Source: Agelas oroides
Taxonomy: Eukaryota; Porifera; Demospongiae; Agelasida; Agelasidae
Length of the DNA: 64,000 bases
NCBI GenBank assembly: GCA_949130485.1
Contig: OX422187.1
Location: 11,489,398-11,553,397, forward strand
Direction: 5' to 3'
Shown: positions 11,871-21,269 of the stretch, piece after piece
Numbering within the stretch: the first letter of the stretch is position 1
Layout of the letters: the number at the start of each line of letters is the position of its first letter
Made by a program: the position numbers and the translations under genes
The notes under the pieces: model-generated
The model's database searches: none
The model's input: the letters and a program-made list of their open reading frames with translations, nothing else
What the model was told of the DNA's origin: nothing

Positions 11871-12279
11871 CTATGATGGATAAATGCTTATTCATTTTGT
11901 AGCTAATTAGTACTAAAGCGTGGCTGTTCTGTGTGTTAGAGTGTGTGTACTCAGTTATACTTTTTGAATAATGAATGTAATAAACCATAACTGAGTAGCC
12001 ACAACATTACTACCGGTTTAACTTTATCACTCATAGCTGCAAGCTAGTCCCAGTTCCCCTGTTTTTGTTCTTGGGTTTGCGTTCAGTATAATACATAGAA
12101 GCGTAAGAGCGGCGAAAATGCTTCCATGTAATAATTCCATGGGGGAGGCCTTGGAACAGGCTAGCTTGCAAGCTAAAAAAAACATGTAACATCAGATAAT
12201 GCAACAATCTTTGACAGCCTCATCACACAGACTCATGTTCATATTTGCAGTTATTAATTATAAAATTCTCTTCCTATAG
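11871..12279. other. Region between gene 3 stop and next EMI exon, with a foldback element
   Basis: An AATAAA at 11979-11984 fits as the gene 3 polyadenylation signal. At about 12031-12176 an imperfect inverted repeat pairs GCAAGCTAGTCCCAGTTCC with GGAACAGGCTAGCTTGC, probably another small foldback element. I find no signal-peptide exon or first EMI exon here, although the next exon (12280) begins in the middle of an EMI-type domain. Confidence 0.5.
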
Positions 12280-13628
12280 GCTGGTATGTCGACCAACTAG
12301 GACCTGTTTGGCTAACCGCAACGTATCAGTGACTCGTGCCAGCTTTGAGTGCTGTGAAGGGTTCACTAATCGTCCTGCCTCCGATCCCGCATACAACAAG
12401 TACTACTTTAACTTTTACTACAATCGAGTGCCCCAAGAGCCAGAGGGCTGTCGTATAGGTATGTAGATGTACAGCTGTTTTTCATGACCTCTCACTTCTC
12501 ACAAATCAGAGCCTCCTAAATGTTCGCATTGTATATTGGGTTATTCACGTGTCCAACGTCTGTCCCTCTGTACATTGAACAATGTCCGACCCTCCCTCAC
12601 ACACACGTGTCCAACGTCTGTCCCTCTATGTGTACATGGTGCTATTGAACAATGTCCGACCCTCCCTCCCTCACACACTCACATGTGCAGCGGTTGCAGG
12701 TTCTCTCCTTGAGTGTCTTGAGATCCAAAACCTCACCTCCTTCATCAGCTATCTCAACCGGAGCACATATTTAGAACTCCTAAACACCACAGGGGCAACA
12801 CTGACTGTGTTTGCCCCTACGAATGCAGCCTTTGCAGCAATGAGCAACCAGCTAATTGGAGTGAACCCTAACACGCTTGCAGGCAATCACATTGTGAATG
12901 CTACCATTCTTAGCACACAGCTGCGGTCAACGATGAGGTTTCAAACTGTTGCCCAGACAACCCTCCACAGTACAGCGGTGGTGTTTTATGACAGAAGTCT
13001 CTTGTACACTAATCCACACTACCTCAACTACTACCACCAGAGTAACCTCGTTCGAACGAGATCTGTAAGTTGGTAGTAACCTCGTTCGAACAAGCTGGTC
13101 TGTAAGTTGGTAGTAACCTCGTTCGAACGAGGTCTGTAAGTTGGTAGTAACCTCGTTCGAACGAGGTCTGTAAGTTGGTAGTAACCTCGTTCGAACGAGA
13201 TCTGTAAGTTGGTAGTAACCTCGTTCGAACGAGATCTGTAAGTTGGTAGTAACCTCGTTCGAACGAGATCTGTAAGTTGGTAGTAACCTCGTTCGAACGA
13301 GGTCTGTAAGTTGGTAGTAACCTCGTTCGAACGAGATCTGTAAGTTGGTAGTAACCTCGTTCGAACGAGATCTGTAAGTTGGTAGTAACCTCGTTCGAAC
13401 GAGATCTGTAAGTTGGTAGTAACCTCGTTCGAACGAGATCTGTAAGTTGGTAGTAACCTCGTTCGAACGAGATCTGTAAGTTGGTAGTAACCTCGTTCGA
13501 ACGAGATCTGTAAGTTGGTAGTAACCTCGTTCAAACGAGATCTGTAAGTTGGTAGCGACCTCGTTCAAACAAGCTGATCTGTAAGTTGGTAGTAACCTCG
13601 TTCAAACAAGATCTGTAGGTTGGTAACA

Positions 13629-13680
<52 letters not shown>

Positions 13681-14486
13681 AGAGATTCATTAATGGAGCC
13701 CAGATTGTCAACGACAATGCTTGCAAAACACCCAATGGGACGCTACACATCGTCAACAGAGTGCTAATGCCAGGCACTCGGACCATAGCACAAATCATAA
13801 GAAACGATCCTAGATTCTCAAATTTGACAACAATTCTGGACGCTGTGGGTGTGCTTCCATTTCTTAATAACTCCGATATCTCACGCACCTTGTTTGCCCC
13901 GACTGATGACGTATTTGGTCGGCAATTTCCCCCAGAACTTATCAACTGCCTGACTGTCTACATGCGACGCCCACTTAACGACATTGCTCTGTTCCACATA
14001 GCAGAGGGAGCTGAGTACAACACATCCCTTGCACTGCGACAATGGCAGTACACACTCCTCCTGCGGTACCTCAGAGTGCATGCATTTGCAAATGGCAGCA
14101 TTTTCCTTGGAACTAATTTGACAGAGATTGTTGTGCCAAATATCCCAGCCCAGAATGGAGTGATCCACATCATTAACGGTGTACTGCTCCCTCCAAACTT
14201 CAGTTTTGGCATGTGCCAGCGGTTTGTTCCCACCCCACCCCCCACAACCCCCCCACCCATGACTCTACCACCCACAACTCCACTGCCCAGTACCCCTCCT
14301 CCTGCCCCCAGTCCCTCCAGGCCACCCAGTCTTCCCACTTCACCCAGTCCCTCCAGACCACCCAGTCTCCCCACTTCAACCAGTCCCCTCCCAGTCCCTA
14401 CCCCCATGGCCAGACCGATCCCAGAAAGTGGTGGTGGTGGTGGTGTGCAAGGAGCCATAGAAGACGAAGAATACTATTACTATTAA
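12280..14486 (+). CDS. EMI/FAS1 module without own first exons (partial gene or alternative 3' half of gene 3)
   Basis: Three exons: 12280-12458, 12691-13064 and 13680-14486. The first encodes the end of an EMI-type domain (CRPTRTC, FECCEGF, EGCRI). The others encode two FAS1 domains (LTVFAPTNAAF; then NGTLHIVNRV and RTLFAPTDDVF, NGVIHIINGV), a Pro/Thr/Ser-rich spacer and a tail ending EDEEYYYY. The first exon needs a two-base carry-in. Gene 3 exon 2 ends with a two-base carry-out, so splicing 7875 to 12280 would be in frame and give 566 codons. This stretch is thus either a tandem copy that lost its 5' end or a mutually exclusive 3' half of gene 3; I cannot decide. No stop breaks it, which argues for use. 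The intron donor at 13065 lies in the first unit of a 34-bp minisatellite. Confidence 0.65.
13042..13624 (+). repeat. 34-bp minisatellite of 17 copies, each with a 5' splice-site sequence
   Basis: Units read AGTAACCTCGTTCGAACGAG followed by ATCTGTAAGTTGGT. The first unit overlaps the last coding bases of the FAS1 exon ending at 13064 and its donor TCT|GTAAGT. Sixteen of 17 units keep GTAAGT. Each full unit also holds the perfect 14-base palindrome CTCGTTCGAACGAG; a few units have GTTCAAAC or a 3-base insertion. Confidence 0.95.
13629..13679 (+). repeat. (CA)n microsatellite at a 3' splice site
   Basis: About 25 CA units run directly into the acceptor CACAG at 13678-13679, replacing a normal pyrimidine tract. 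Confidence 0.95.
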
Positions 14487-14676
14487 GTATACTATAGCTA
14501 TGGAGTGTACCAAGACGCTTTTTGCGTGTATTTGTAACCACATTGTGCTGTACTTGTGTTGACCTTATATGACCTTATGTACAGACAAAAAATGGGCGTG
14601 GCTAGTATGCGGCTGTAAAATACGAACCCCATGTCCGTATACGCCTCTCCATGTGGTGCAAGCATAGGTGGTCGAG

Positions 14677-16629
14677 ATGACGAGCTTGTTTCGCGTCGTC
14701 CTTCGCTCCCGCGGAGTGGTGATGCGACCTCTTCTTGAGCAGCGCAGGAGGTACGTGTCCCAACTGAGCGCCCAGGGTAACTTCACCTGGCTGCTGGCGG
14801 GCTGTGCGGGCGTCGTGGGCATCACCTCCTTCATGGTGAGTCGCTCTTAGCTACCGTAAGGGGTGGACCACTCTGCAGGGCGGCAGTCGCCCCTAGATGG
14901 TGATGGTGGTCACAATTGTAGTAAGTAAGGGTGCAGAGTATATATTTGATCGTCAGTCTTAACCTTTCAGTGTGAGGAAAGAGGGAGGGTTCCCTCTGCT
15001 GAACAGTCTGAGAGCAAATTGTCCTGTAATTGTTCCAAGAAACAAGCTGTTGTAATAAACCACTGTAACATGCCACATACCAATGAGTTGCTCCATTCCA
15101 TTTGTAACTTGGTGTCCTCAGCCAGTATGCAGCATTGCAGCTCCTCCCCCAGATTACAAAATGATGCAGCATTCCCTACAACACTTCAAGGATGTCATAT
15201 GCAAGGCTAACCCACCCCCCACACACACATACACACACACACAGTACTATCGCACAGGTCGTAGCAAATCAAGCAATGTCGGACTCAATTATTTGTCTTT
15301 TCAGAAGACATCAGAATACGCCAAGACTGGATCTACCCACCCAGAAGGTAGACCATTGGAACAATTGCCATAGAAGGAAATGAAGCTTATTTGTATTATG
15401 TATTGTATCCCCATCCCTACTCACACACCATCACACCATCCCACCCACACTCACACACCATCCCACCCACACTCACACACCATCCCACCCACACCCACAC
15501 ACAATAGCGGAAGCAGAACAGCTAATCTCCTCCACCCCTCCCCCTCCCCCTCCTGCCACTCCCATTGTCTCCACGGAAGTGTTAAGGGAGGTTATTAAAC
15601 CCACTGTGGACACCACCACCCTCCCCTTCCCATGTGAGTGAGCATGCCGCATACCAGCATCGATTCCACCAGATGAACTCGTAGCATCAGTGCATGGCAA
15701 AAGCTGGGTGAAGGCAAGGCTGTTAATAGGTGCACACTCGATTAGCTCATGCTATTGTGTATCCTTTGCTCAGCATAAATGTTTCATAGACAACCAAAAA
15801 AAAAGAAGAAGAAACTGGTGCATACATGCCTTTTTAGGGACATATTTAGTGAGTGGTAGTACATGGGCAGGTCTGTTCAGGGACAATAGCTCCTGTTTTG
15901 TGTGTCCTTTCCACCTTTTTTATTCTCTCTCAACAAAACAAAAACAACAAACAAACTCCTTCATTGTATTGCATGAGACATACATTACAAGAGAAGGGGG
16001 TGGTATACTCCAGTTACATGCCAAAATGCTGAGCAATCGCATTGTACATAAATAATTGGTCCACCACAGTAATCGTATGGCTATAACTTATAATTTACAA
16101 AACAGTATGGATTTACACAAACAATTTTTACATGACATTCCTGTTTCTGCAACACCAAATGCTATAGGAGCCTTGGATGGTCCGTTTGCAAAGTTCAAAC
16201 ATCAATTTTGTCATCTCACTAGTGGTGATGTTCAGGGTGGTCTTTAGGTGCTGGAAGCCAGCAGAGTTTATTACTCCTCTGGAGCCAACTTCCAGGGTGA
16301 TGAGTTCAGTTTCATAACCTGCATTACAGGCTCCAGTGACCAGTTCTTCGTACTTTTCCTCCTTTCTCTCAGCTGCTACTTCAAAGTTTGTCTCATAGCT
16401 GATTGTCAGTTCAGCAAGCATGAGTGACTTCTGCTGGTCGTCCCACCAAACAATGTCCGGGCGAAGATCTGTAGGAACAATGTGCATGGGAAATTCATAT
16501 CCACCACCGAGGTCGGCAGTTAGTCGGGTGGTTGGGGAAAGCTTGGGTTGGATGACTTTGACAATCTCTTGGAGAACTGCATCGTGGCGCTGATTGTACC
16601 GCCGAAGGTTTCTAGCCACTTTGCAGTTG

Positions 16630-16665
<36 letters not shown>

Positions 16666-19600
16666 CTTTATCTACCCCTCCACCCCCTTCCTTCTCCATA
16701 GCCCATATTCCCTATGTGTTGGTAGGCGCTGGTACTGCCTCATTCTCGGCTGCTAAGGCTATACGAGAGAAAGACCCCCAGGTGATTAGGACGAACATGC
16801 AGAAATTATAACTACTGTAGCTAAAGATCGCTTCCTTTTTCTCCCACTTCCCTTCTCCTTCTCTCCTTTCCCCCTTTCCCTCCCTCCCTCCCTCCCTCCC
16901 TCCCTCCATCCCTCCCTCCCTCCCTCCCTCCCTCCCTCCCTCCCTCCCTCCCTCCCTCCCTCCCTCCCTCCCTCCTTCTCTCCCTCCCTCCTTCTCTCCC
17001 CCCTCCCCCTTCCCTCCCCAGGCGAAGGTGCTGATTGTGGGGGAGGAGGAACTCCCTCCGTACAGTCGCCCTCCTCTCTCTAAACAGTTGTGGTTGAGTG
17101 AGGACCACAAAGCTGCCAGACAACTGAAGTTCAAGGCTGTGTGGGCAGGAGGAAAAGTTGTGGAGTGAGTGCATGTGAGGTTGGGTGAGTTGACCCCTTG
17201 GACCTCATGAACTTTGCCCCCTGCAGTCCATTCTACAAGGCTGAGTTTTGTGATGTGAGAGAACTCCCGCTGAAAGAGGAGGGTGGAATTGCTCTGCTCA
17301 CTGGTAGAAAGGTCAGTAGAGGAACTTGAGAGAAATTGTTACCCACCTCCATCTCCTCCTCCCTCCCTTTCCTCTCCCCCTCCTCCTCCCTCCCTTTCCT
17401 CTCCTTCCTCTCCTACTCTCTCCCCTTTCTCTTCTCTTTCCTTTTGCCCTTTTTCTCTCTTTCTTTACCGGCTCTTTTCTCCCCTTCCTCTCTCTCTCTC
17501 TCCCTCTCCCTCTCCCCCTCTCCCTCCCCCTCCCCCCCTCCCTCCTCTTTCCTCCCCCACCCTCCCTCCTCTCAGGTAGTTAAGTTGGACCCATCAGACA
17601 AGAAGCTTACATTGGATGACGGCAGCGACCTCACCTACGACAAGTGCCTCCTGGCTACAGGAGGGAGGCCCCGGACTCTTCCTGTGTTTGAGGGGGGCAC
17701 TCCAGAGCTAAAGGAGCATGTCTCCCTGTACAGAACAGTGCGTTGTTGACATCTTGTTGCACATGTACCACAATGTTTCTCTCTCTCCCCGCCTCCCTCC
17801 ATCACCGCTCCCCCCTTCCCCCCCTTCTCCCTGACTCAGGTCCCTGACTACCTCTCGCTAGATGAGCTGGTCAGCCGAGTGGGCTCTATCCTCGTTGTTG
17901 GTGGAGGGTTCCTGGGGAGTGAGCTCGCTGTGGCTGTAGCTAGCAGGGGTGAGGGAGAGGAGGGTTGGAGGAGTGAGGGAGGGAAGGGGGAGGGGGGAGG
18001 GGGGAGGGGAAAGGGGGGATGGGGAGGGGAAAGAAGGGAAGGAGAACAGGTATGGGATGGAGTGCAGAAGAGGAAGAAATGTAAACATTTTCTCCTATAG
18101 GCAGAGAGCATGGTCTGAAAGTGACCCAACTATTCCCGGAAGAAGGTGAGGGAAACTCGTGTTTCATAACAATTACCTTATAAGGAACTGTCACATGACT
18201 GCCACATGCAGGCAACTTGGGGCTAGTTCTACCCAGAGAGCTCAGCAAATGGATGACTGACAAAGTCAGAAAAGGTAGAGAACACAACATGGTGACCTGG
18301 TGAGATCTGGACGAGGTTACCCGACTCGATCATGTCCTGTGCTGTGTCAGCCTTGTACCCAGGCCGTTGGTAGGAGAAATGGCCTGGGTACGGGTTAGTG
18401 CTATGGACTGGTAGCCTAAGTGCTTGTGTGCGGGCAAAGAACATGGGGCTCTGTGGGCTAGTTGATATGTTGGTTACCCACGCAGAGGGAGTGGAGGTGT
18501 ATCCTGGTACACTGATTTCCAAGGCTGCGTGTGAGGAAGGGAAGGTGAAGATTACCACAGAAGATGGGAAGGAGGTGAGGGGTGTGTGTGGATGTGTGTT
18601 GGGGGGGGAGGGGGGGTAAAGGGAGGGGTGTGTGTGGAAGTGGATCCAGCCACCATGATTGCCTACTGAAGAATGATTCTCAGTTCTGTGATGATAAACT
18701 GAACTTGATGAAGGTTCTGGGATTTGAGCCTAAAATCTAGTCAGTTAAAATTGGGCTGTGGCCTCCATATATAGACAATGCTGCTTGTATAGCCTATCTT
18801 CCACTTCTCTGCCCCTGAGTCCAACGTGGCTTAGTGGTAAGAGTGTCTGACTAGTATTTAGAGGATCTTGGGTTCAAATCTCAGATGCAACCCTGGATTT
18901 TTTTCTCAGTGGCTTTATTTCTCATTCTCTCCGAACACCAATATGTTCCTAACTGCCAACTAAATTGTCATGTGAAGTTCGTCTCCTTCCTCTAACCCTA
19001 ACCCTCCTTCCTCTCACAGCTGGAAGCAGACCATGTGGTGGTGGCAGTCGGGCTGGAGGCAAACACACAGCTTGCAGAGTCGGCCAGACTGGAGACCGAC
19101 ACAGAATGGGGAGGATATCGTGTGAACTCTGAGCTGCAGGCCTGTACCGATATCTGGGCGGTGCGTAGAGAGACTATACCGTGTGTATGCACTATTTGGT
19201 AGTTTCTCTTCTCCCCTACTCCTCCCCCTCCTCTTCTCCTCCCCTCCCCTCCTCCCCCTTCTCTTCTCCTCCCCCTCCCCTCCTCTTCTCCTCCTCCTCC
19301 CTCATCATACCTCAACAGGCCGGAGATGTGTCTTGCTACTTTGACCCTTACCTTGGTCGGAGGAGAGTGGAACATCATGACCACGCCAATGTCAGTGGGA
19401 GATTGGCTGGAGAAAACATGACTGGCACAAACCAACGCTTTAAACACCAGTCCATGTTCTGGTAAGAAAGAGAAAGAAACGTGAGGGCCGAGGGTGTAAA
19501 GTGGTAAGATGTAGGGTGGGGGGGAGAGAGAGAGAGAGAGGATGAGAGGAAAGGGAGGTGAATTGGGGAGGGGGCAAAAGTGAAAGTTGATAGAGAAGTG

Positions 19601-20313
19601 AACAGAGGAAGCCACTTGAAATCCCGATATCTTCTTCCCTCCTTCCCTTTCTCGCATCCTCCTCAGGAGTGACATTGGCCCGGAGGTAGGGTTTGAGGCT
19701 GCTGGTATCATCAATGCGAAGCTGCCGACGACTGGCATCTGGGCAAGAGCAACAGATGACGTATGTTACCCTGGGTTGTGTTGTACAATAGTTGAACCCC
19801 TATTGCTGGTTTGGTTAGGTTATGAAACAGTTTCAATCAATGAATGATGTTGGGTATGGCTTTCGTTGTGTCTAATTCACATCGGTGTTTGTCAACAGCA
19901 ATCTGACATGCCGTCTGACGACTACTCAAAGGGTGTGGTGTTCTACCTGCAAGGAGAGAGGAGGAGGATAGTGGGTGTCCTCACATGGAACCTGTTCGGA
20001 AAGATGGATCTTGCAAGAGCGGTGAGTCAGCAGAAAGTTGCTTAATGATGTCCCCAAGCAGTGGTATACACTTGTTTCTGTCAGACGGAAAGCTAGATGG
20101 GGACCTTGCAATGAGGCATTGGGCCAAACTGTGTACATGCTACAATATTGTACATAACCAGGATGTGACCTTTGCCCTTTAACCCCATGACCCCTGTAGA
20201 TTATAGCAGGGGAGAAGACGGAGGCTGATATTGGGGAGCTGGCGGTCAAGTTTAATGTCCACCAGAAACAAGAGGAGCAGAAGGGGGAGGAGGAGGATCC
20301 CAAGACGTCCTAG
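14677..20313 (+). CDS. AIFM1: Apoptosis-inducing factor 1, mitochondrial (AIF)
   Basis: Sixteen exons: 14677-14835, 15305-15347, 15508-15633, 16702-16781, 17022-17164, 17227-17311, 17576-17737, 17840-17948, 18101-18145, 18212-18274, 18486-18574, 19020-19160, 19319-19461, 19667-19760, 19899-20021 and 20200-20313; 572 codons (human about 613). Exon 1 gives an Arg-rich mitochondrial presequence and a hydrophobic inner-membrane segment ([16 protein letters not shown]). Then come the FAD-binding motif [24 protein letters not shown], the [10 protein letters not shown] strand, the NADH-binding motif [25 protein letters not shown] and [20 protein letters not shown], and the AIF C-terminal domain ([17 protein letters not shown]). 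AIF is an NADH oxidoreductase of the intermembrane space that supports respiratory-chain assembly and, after release, promotes nuclear DNA breakdown. The C-terminal acidic/PEST insertion is shorter than in vertebrates. Several introns carry pyrimidine arrays. Confidence 0.93.
16128..16619 (-). mobile_element. Fragment of a retroelement-type ORF (RPDIV...ELT nuclease-like C terminus)
   Basis: An uninterrupted 163-codon frame antisense in AIFM1 intron 3 contains [10 protein letters not shown], then [18 protein letters not shown] and EVGSRG. This spacing (RPD...ELT..E...RK..KY...EVG.RG) is what I recall from the C-terminal part of many predicted invertebrate and fish proteins linked to reverse transcriptases, and it fits a PD-(D/E)XK-type fold. 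No reverse transcriptase domain is present here, so it is a truncated copy, probably of a non-LTR element. The frame has no internal stop, so it may be young. Assignment is from memory. Confidence 0.5.
16633..16665 (+). repeat. (TC)n microsatellite
   Basis: About 15 TC units, part of the pyrimidine-rich end of AIFM1 intron 3. Confidence 0.9.
16838..17021 (+). repeat. (CCCT)n pyrimidine array at an AIFM1 3' splice site
   Basis: Over 25 CCCT units with few interruptions, flanked by other pure pyrimidine sequence, reach the acceptor at 17020-17021 without a break. Confidence 0.95.
18349..18397. mobile_element. Short TAGCCTCG-family element in an AIFM1 intron
   Basis: CAGCCTTGTACCCAGGCC faces GGCCTGGGTACGGGTTAG across a loop with GTAGGAGAAA, the same loop as the copy at 9719-9768. 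Confidence 0.6.
18824..18990 (+). mobile_element. tRNA-derived SINE (second family)
   Basis: A-box-like TGGCTTAGTGG near 18832 and B-box-like GGTTCAAATCTC near 18871 give a tRNA-like head, but the ends do not pair as an acceptor stem, so it is not a tRNA gene. A T-rich stretch and a body with TCTCCGAACACC follow. It sits in an AIFM1 intron. Confidence 0.65.
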
Positions 20314-21269
20314 TTGGGACCAACACACACTAGTCATCTGATGAACGTACTAACAATTGTTGTACAGTGTCTGTGGTTTCGTATCTGCATGTTGTACAAT
20401 TTCTTGTTGGAGGAACACTTCAATTATTGAGAACATCTTTTTTAGGTGCATGGGAGTGAGGGGAAGTGTAGCTTGAAGCCACTCGTCTTTGGTCAGAATT
20501 GTACTGCTGTCGTCAATGATGATGGTTCCAAGTTAGCTGCATGCATGGTTGCTGGTGCAAGGGCTAACTTGGAATCTGGGCTCATTATGAGACTGGGTAC
20601 CTTGTACAGTCCTTGCATTTAGCACCCATGACCTCCCTCAGGCTGCTCTATACTGAGGGTTCAGCTTTTGATGCAAAATCCAAGGTTGACACCCTCCTGG
20701 CCTGGCCCATCATTGAAAGTGTGCCTTGTCCCTCCAAGATCACATTTCAACTATTACAATGAATATTTTCTCAATAGAAAATAATTGTATGATCCATTTA
20801 ACAAATATGTTGAAAGAAGTATACTTAACAACACTTAATAACCAAACAAAAAATAGCTCCGAGTGAGTGTGCTGATAAAAGCAAAGAACTGCAATATTGA
20901 CAGGAACTGTTAGCAGAAATAAGTGGAATGGTACAATAAAGGGTGGGTACACGGTGAATGTTACATCAAATTGGAGTTACAAAAGCGGTAATACAAACTA
21001 CGAGTTACTCTGTGTGTTATTACGAGAGATACAGTTCAGATTTAAAATCACGACAGTACAGTTTGGCAGAGACCATGTCAATTGAAATTTAGACATTCAG
21101 AACATACGCCAGACACAGATGGTGAACATGTGACTTTTAATATGTCTTTGTTGGTGAAGCTATTGCACAGTGAAACTGCAAATGACTTTGACTATTGCAC
21201 AGAGAAAACAAATTCGAGAAAAAAGAGTATACTTTACATAGAAGTGCTATGATGACAGAGGTGCCACTT
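20314..21269. other. Convergent 3' flank between AIFM1 and CREBBP/EP300
   Basis: No further exon is visible. Both genes end towards this stretch, so it should hold both 3' untranslated regions. AATAAA occurs near 20935 on +. Confidence 0.5.

Noticed and set aside
12927-13568. 213-codon frame on - over the 34-bp array
   Set aside because: Created by the minisatellite; antisense to a supported FAS1 exon.
18824-18900. Functional tRNA gene
   Set aside because: Box A and box B are present but the ends do not form an acceptor stem, and a T-rich SINE-like body follows.
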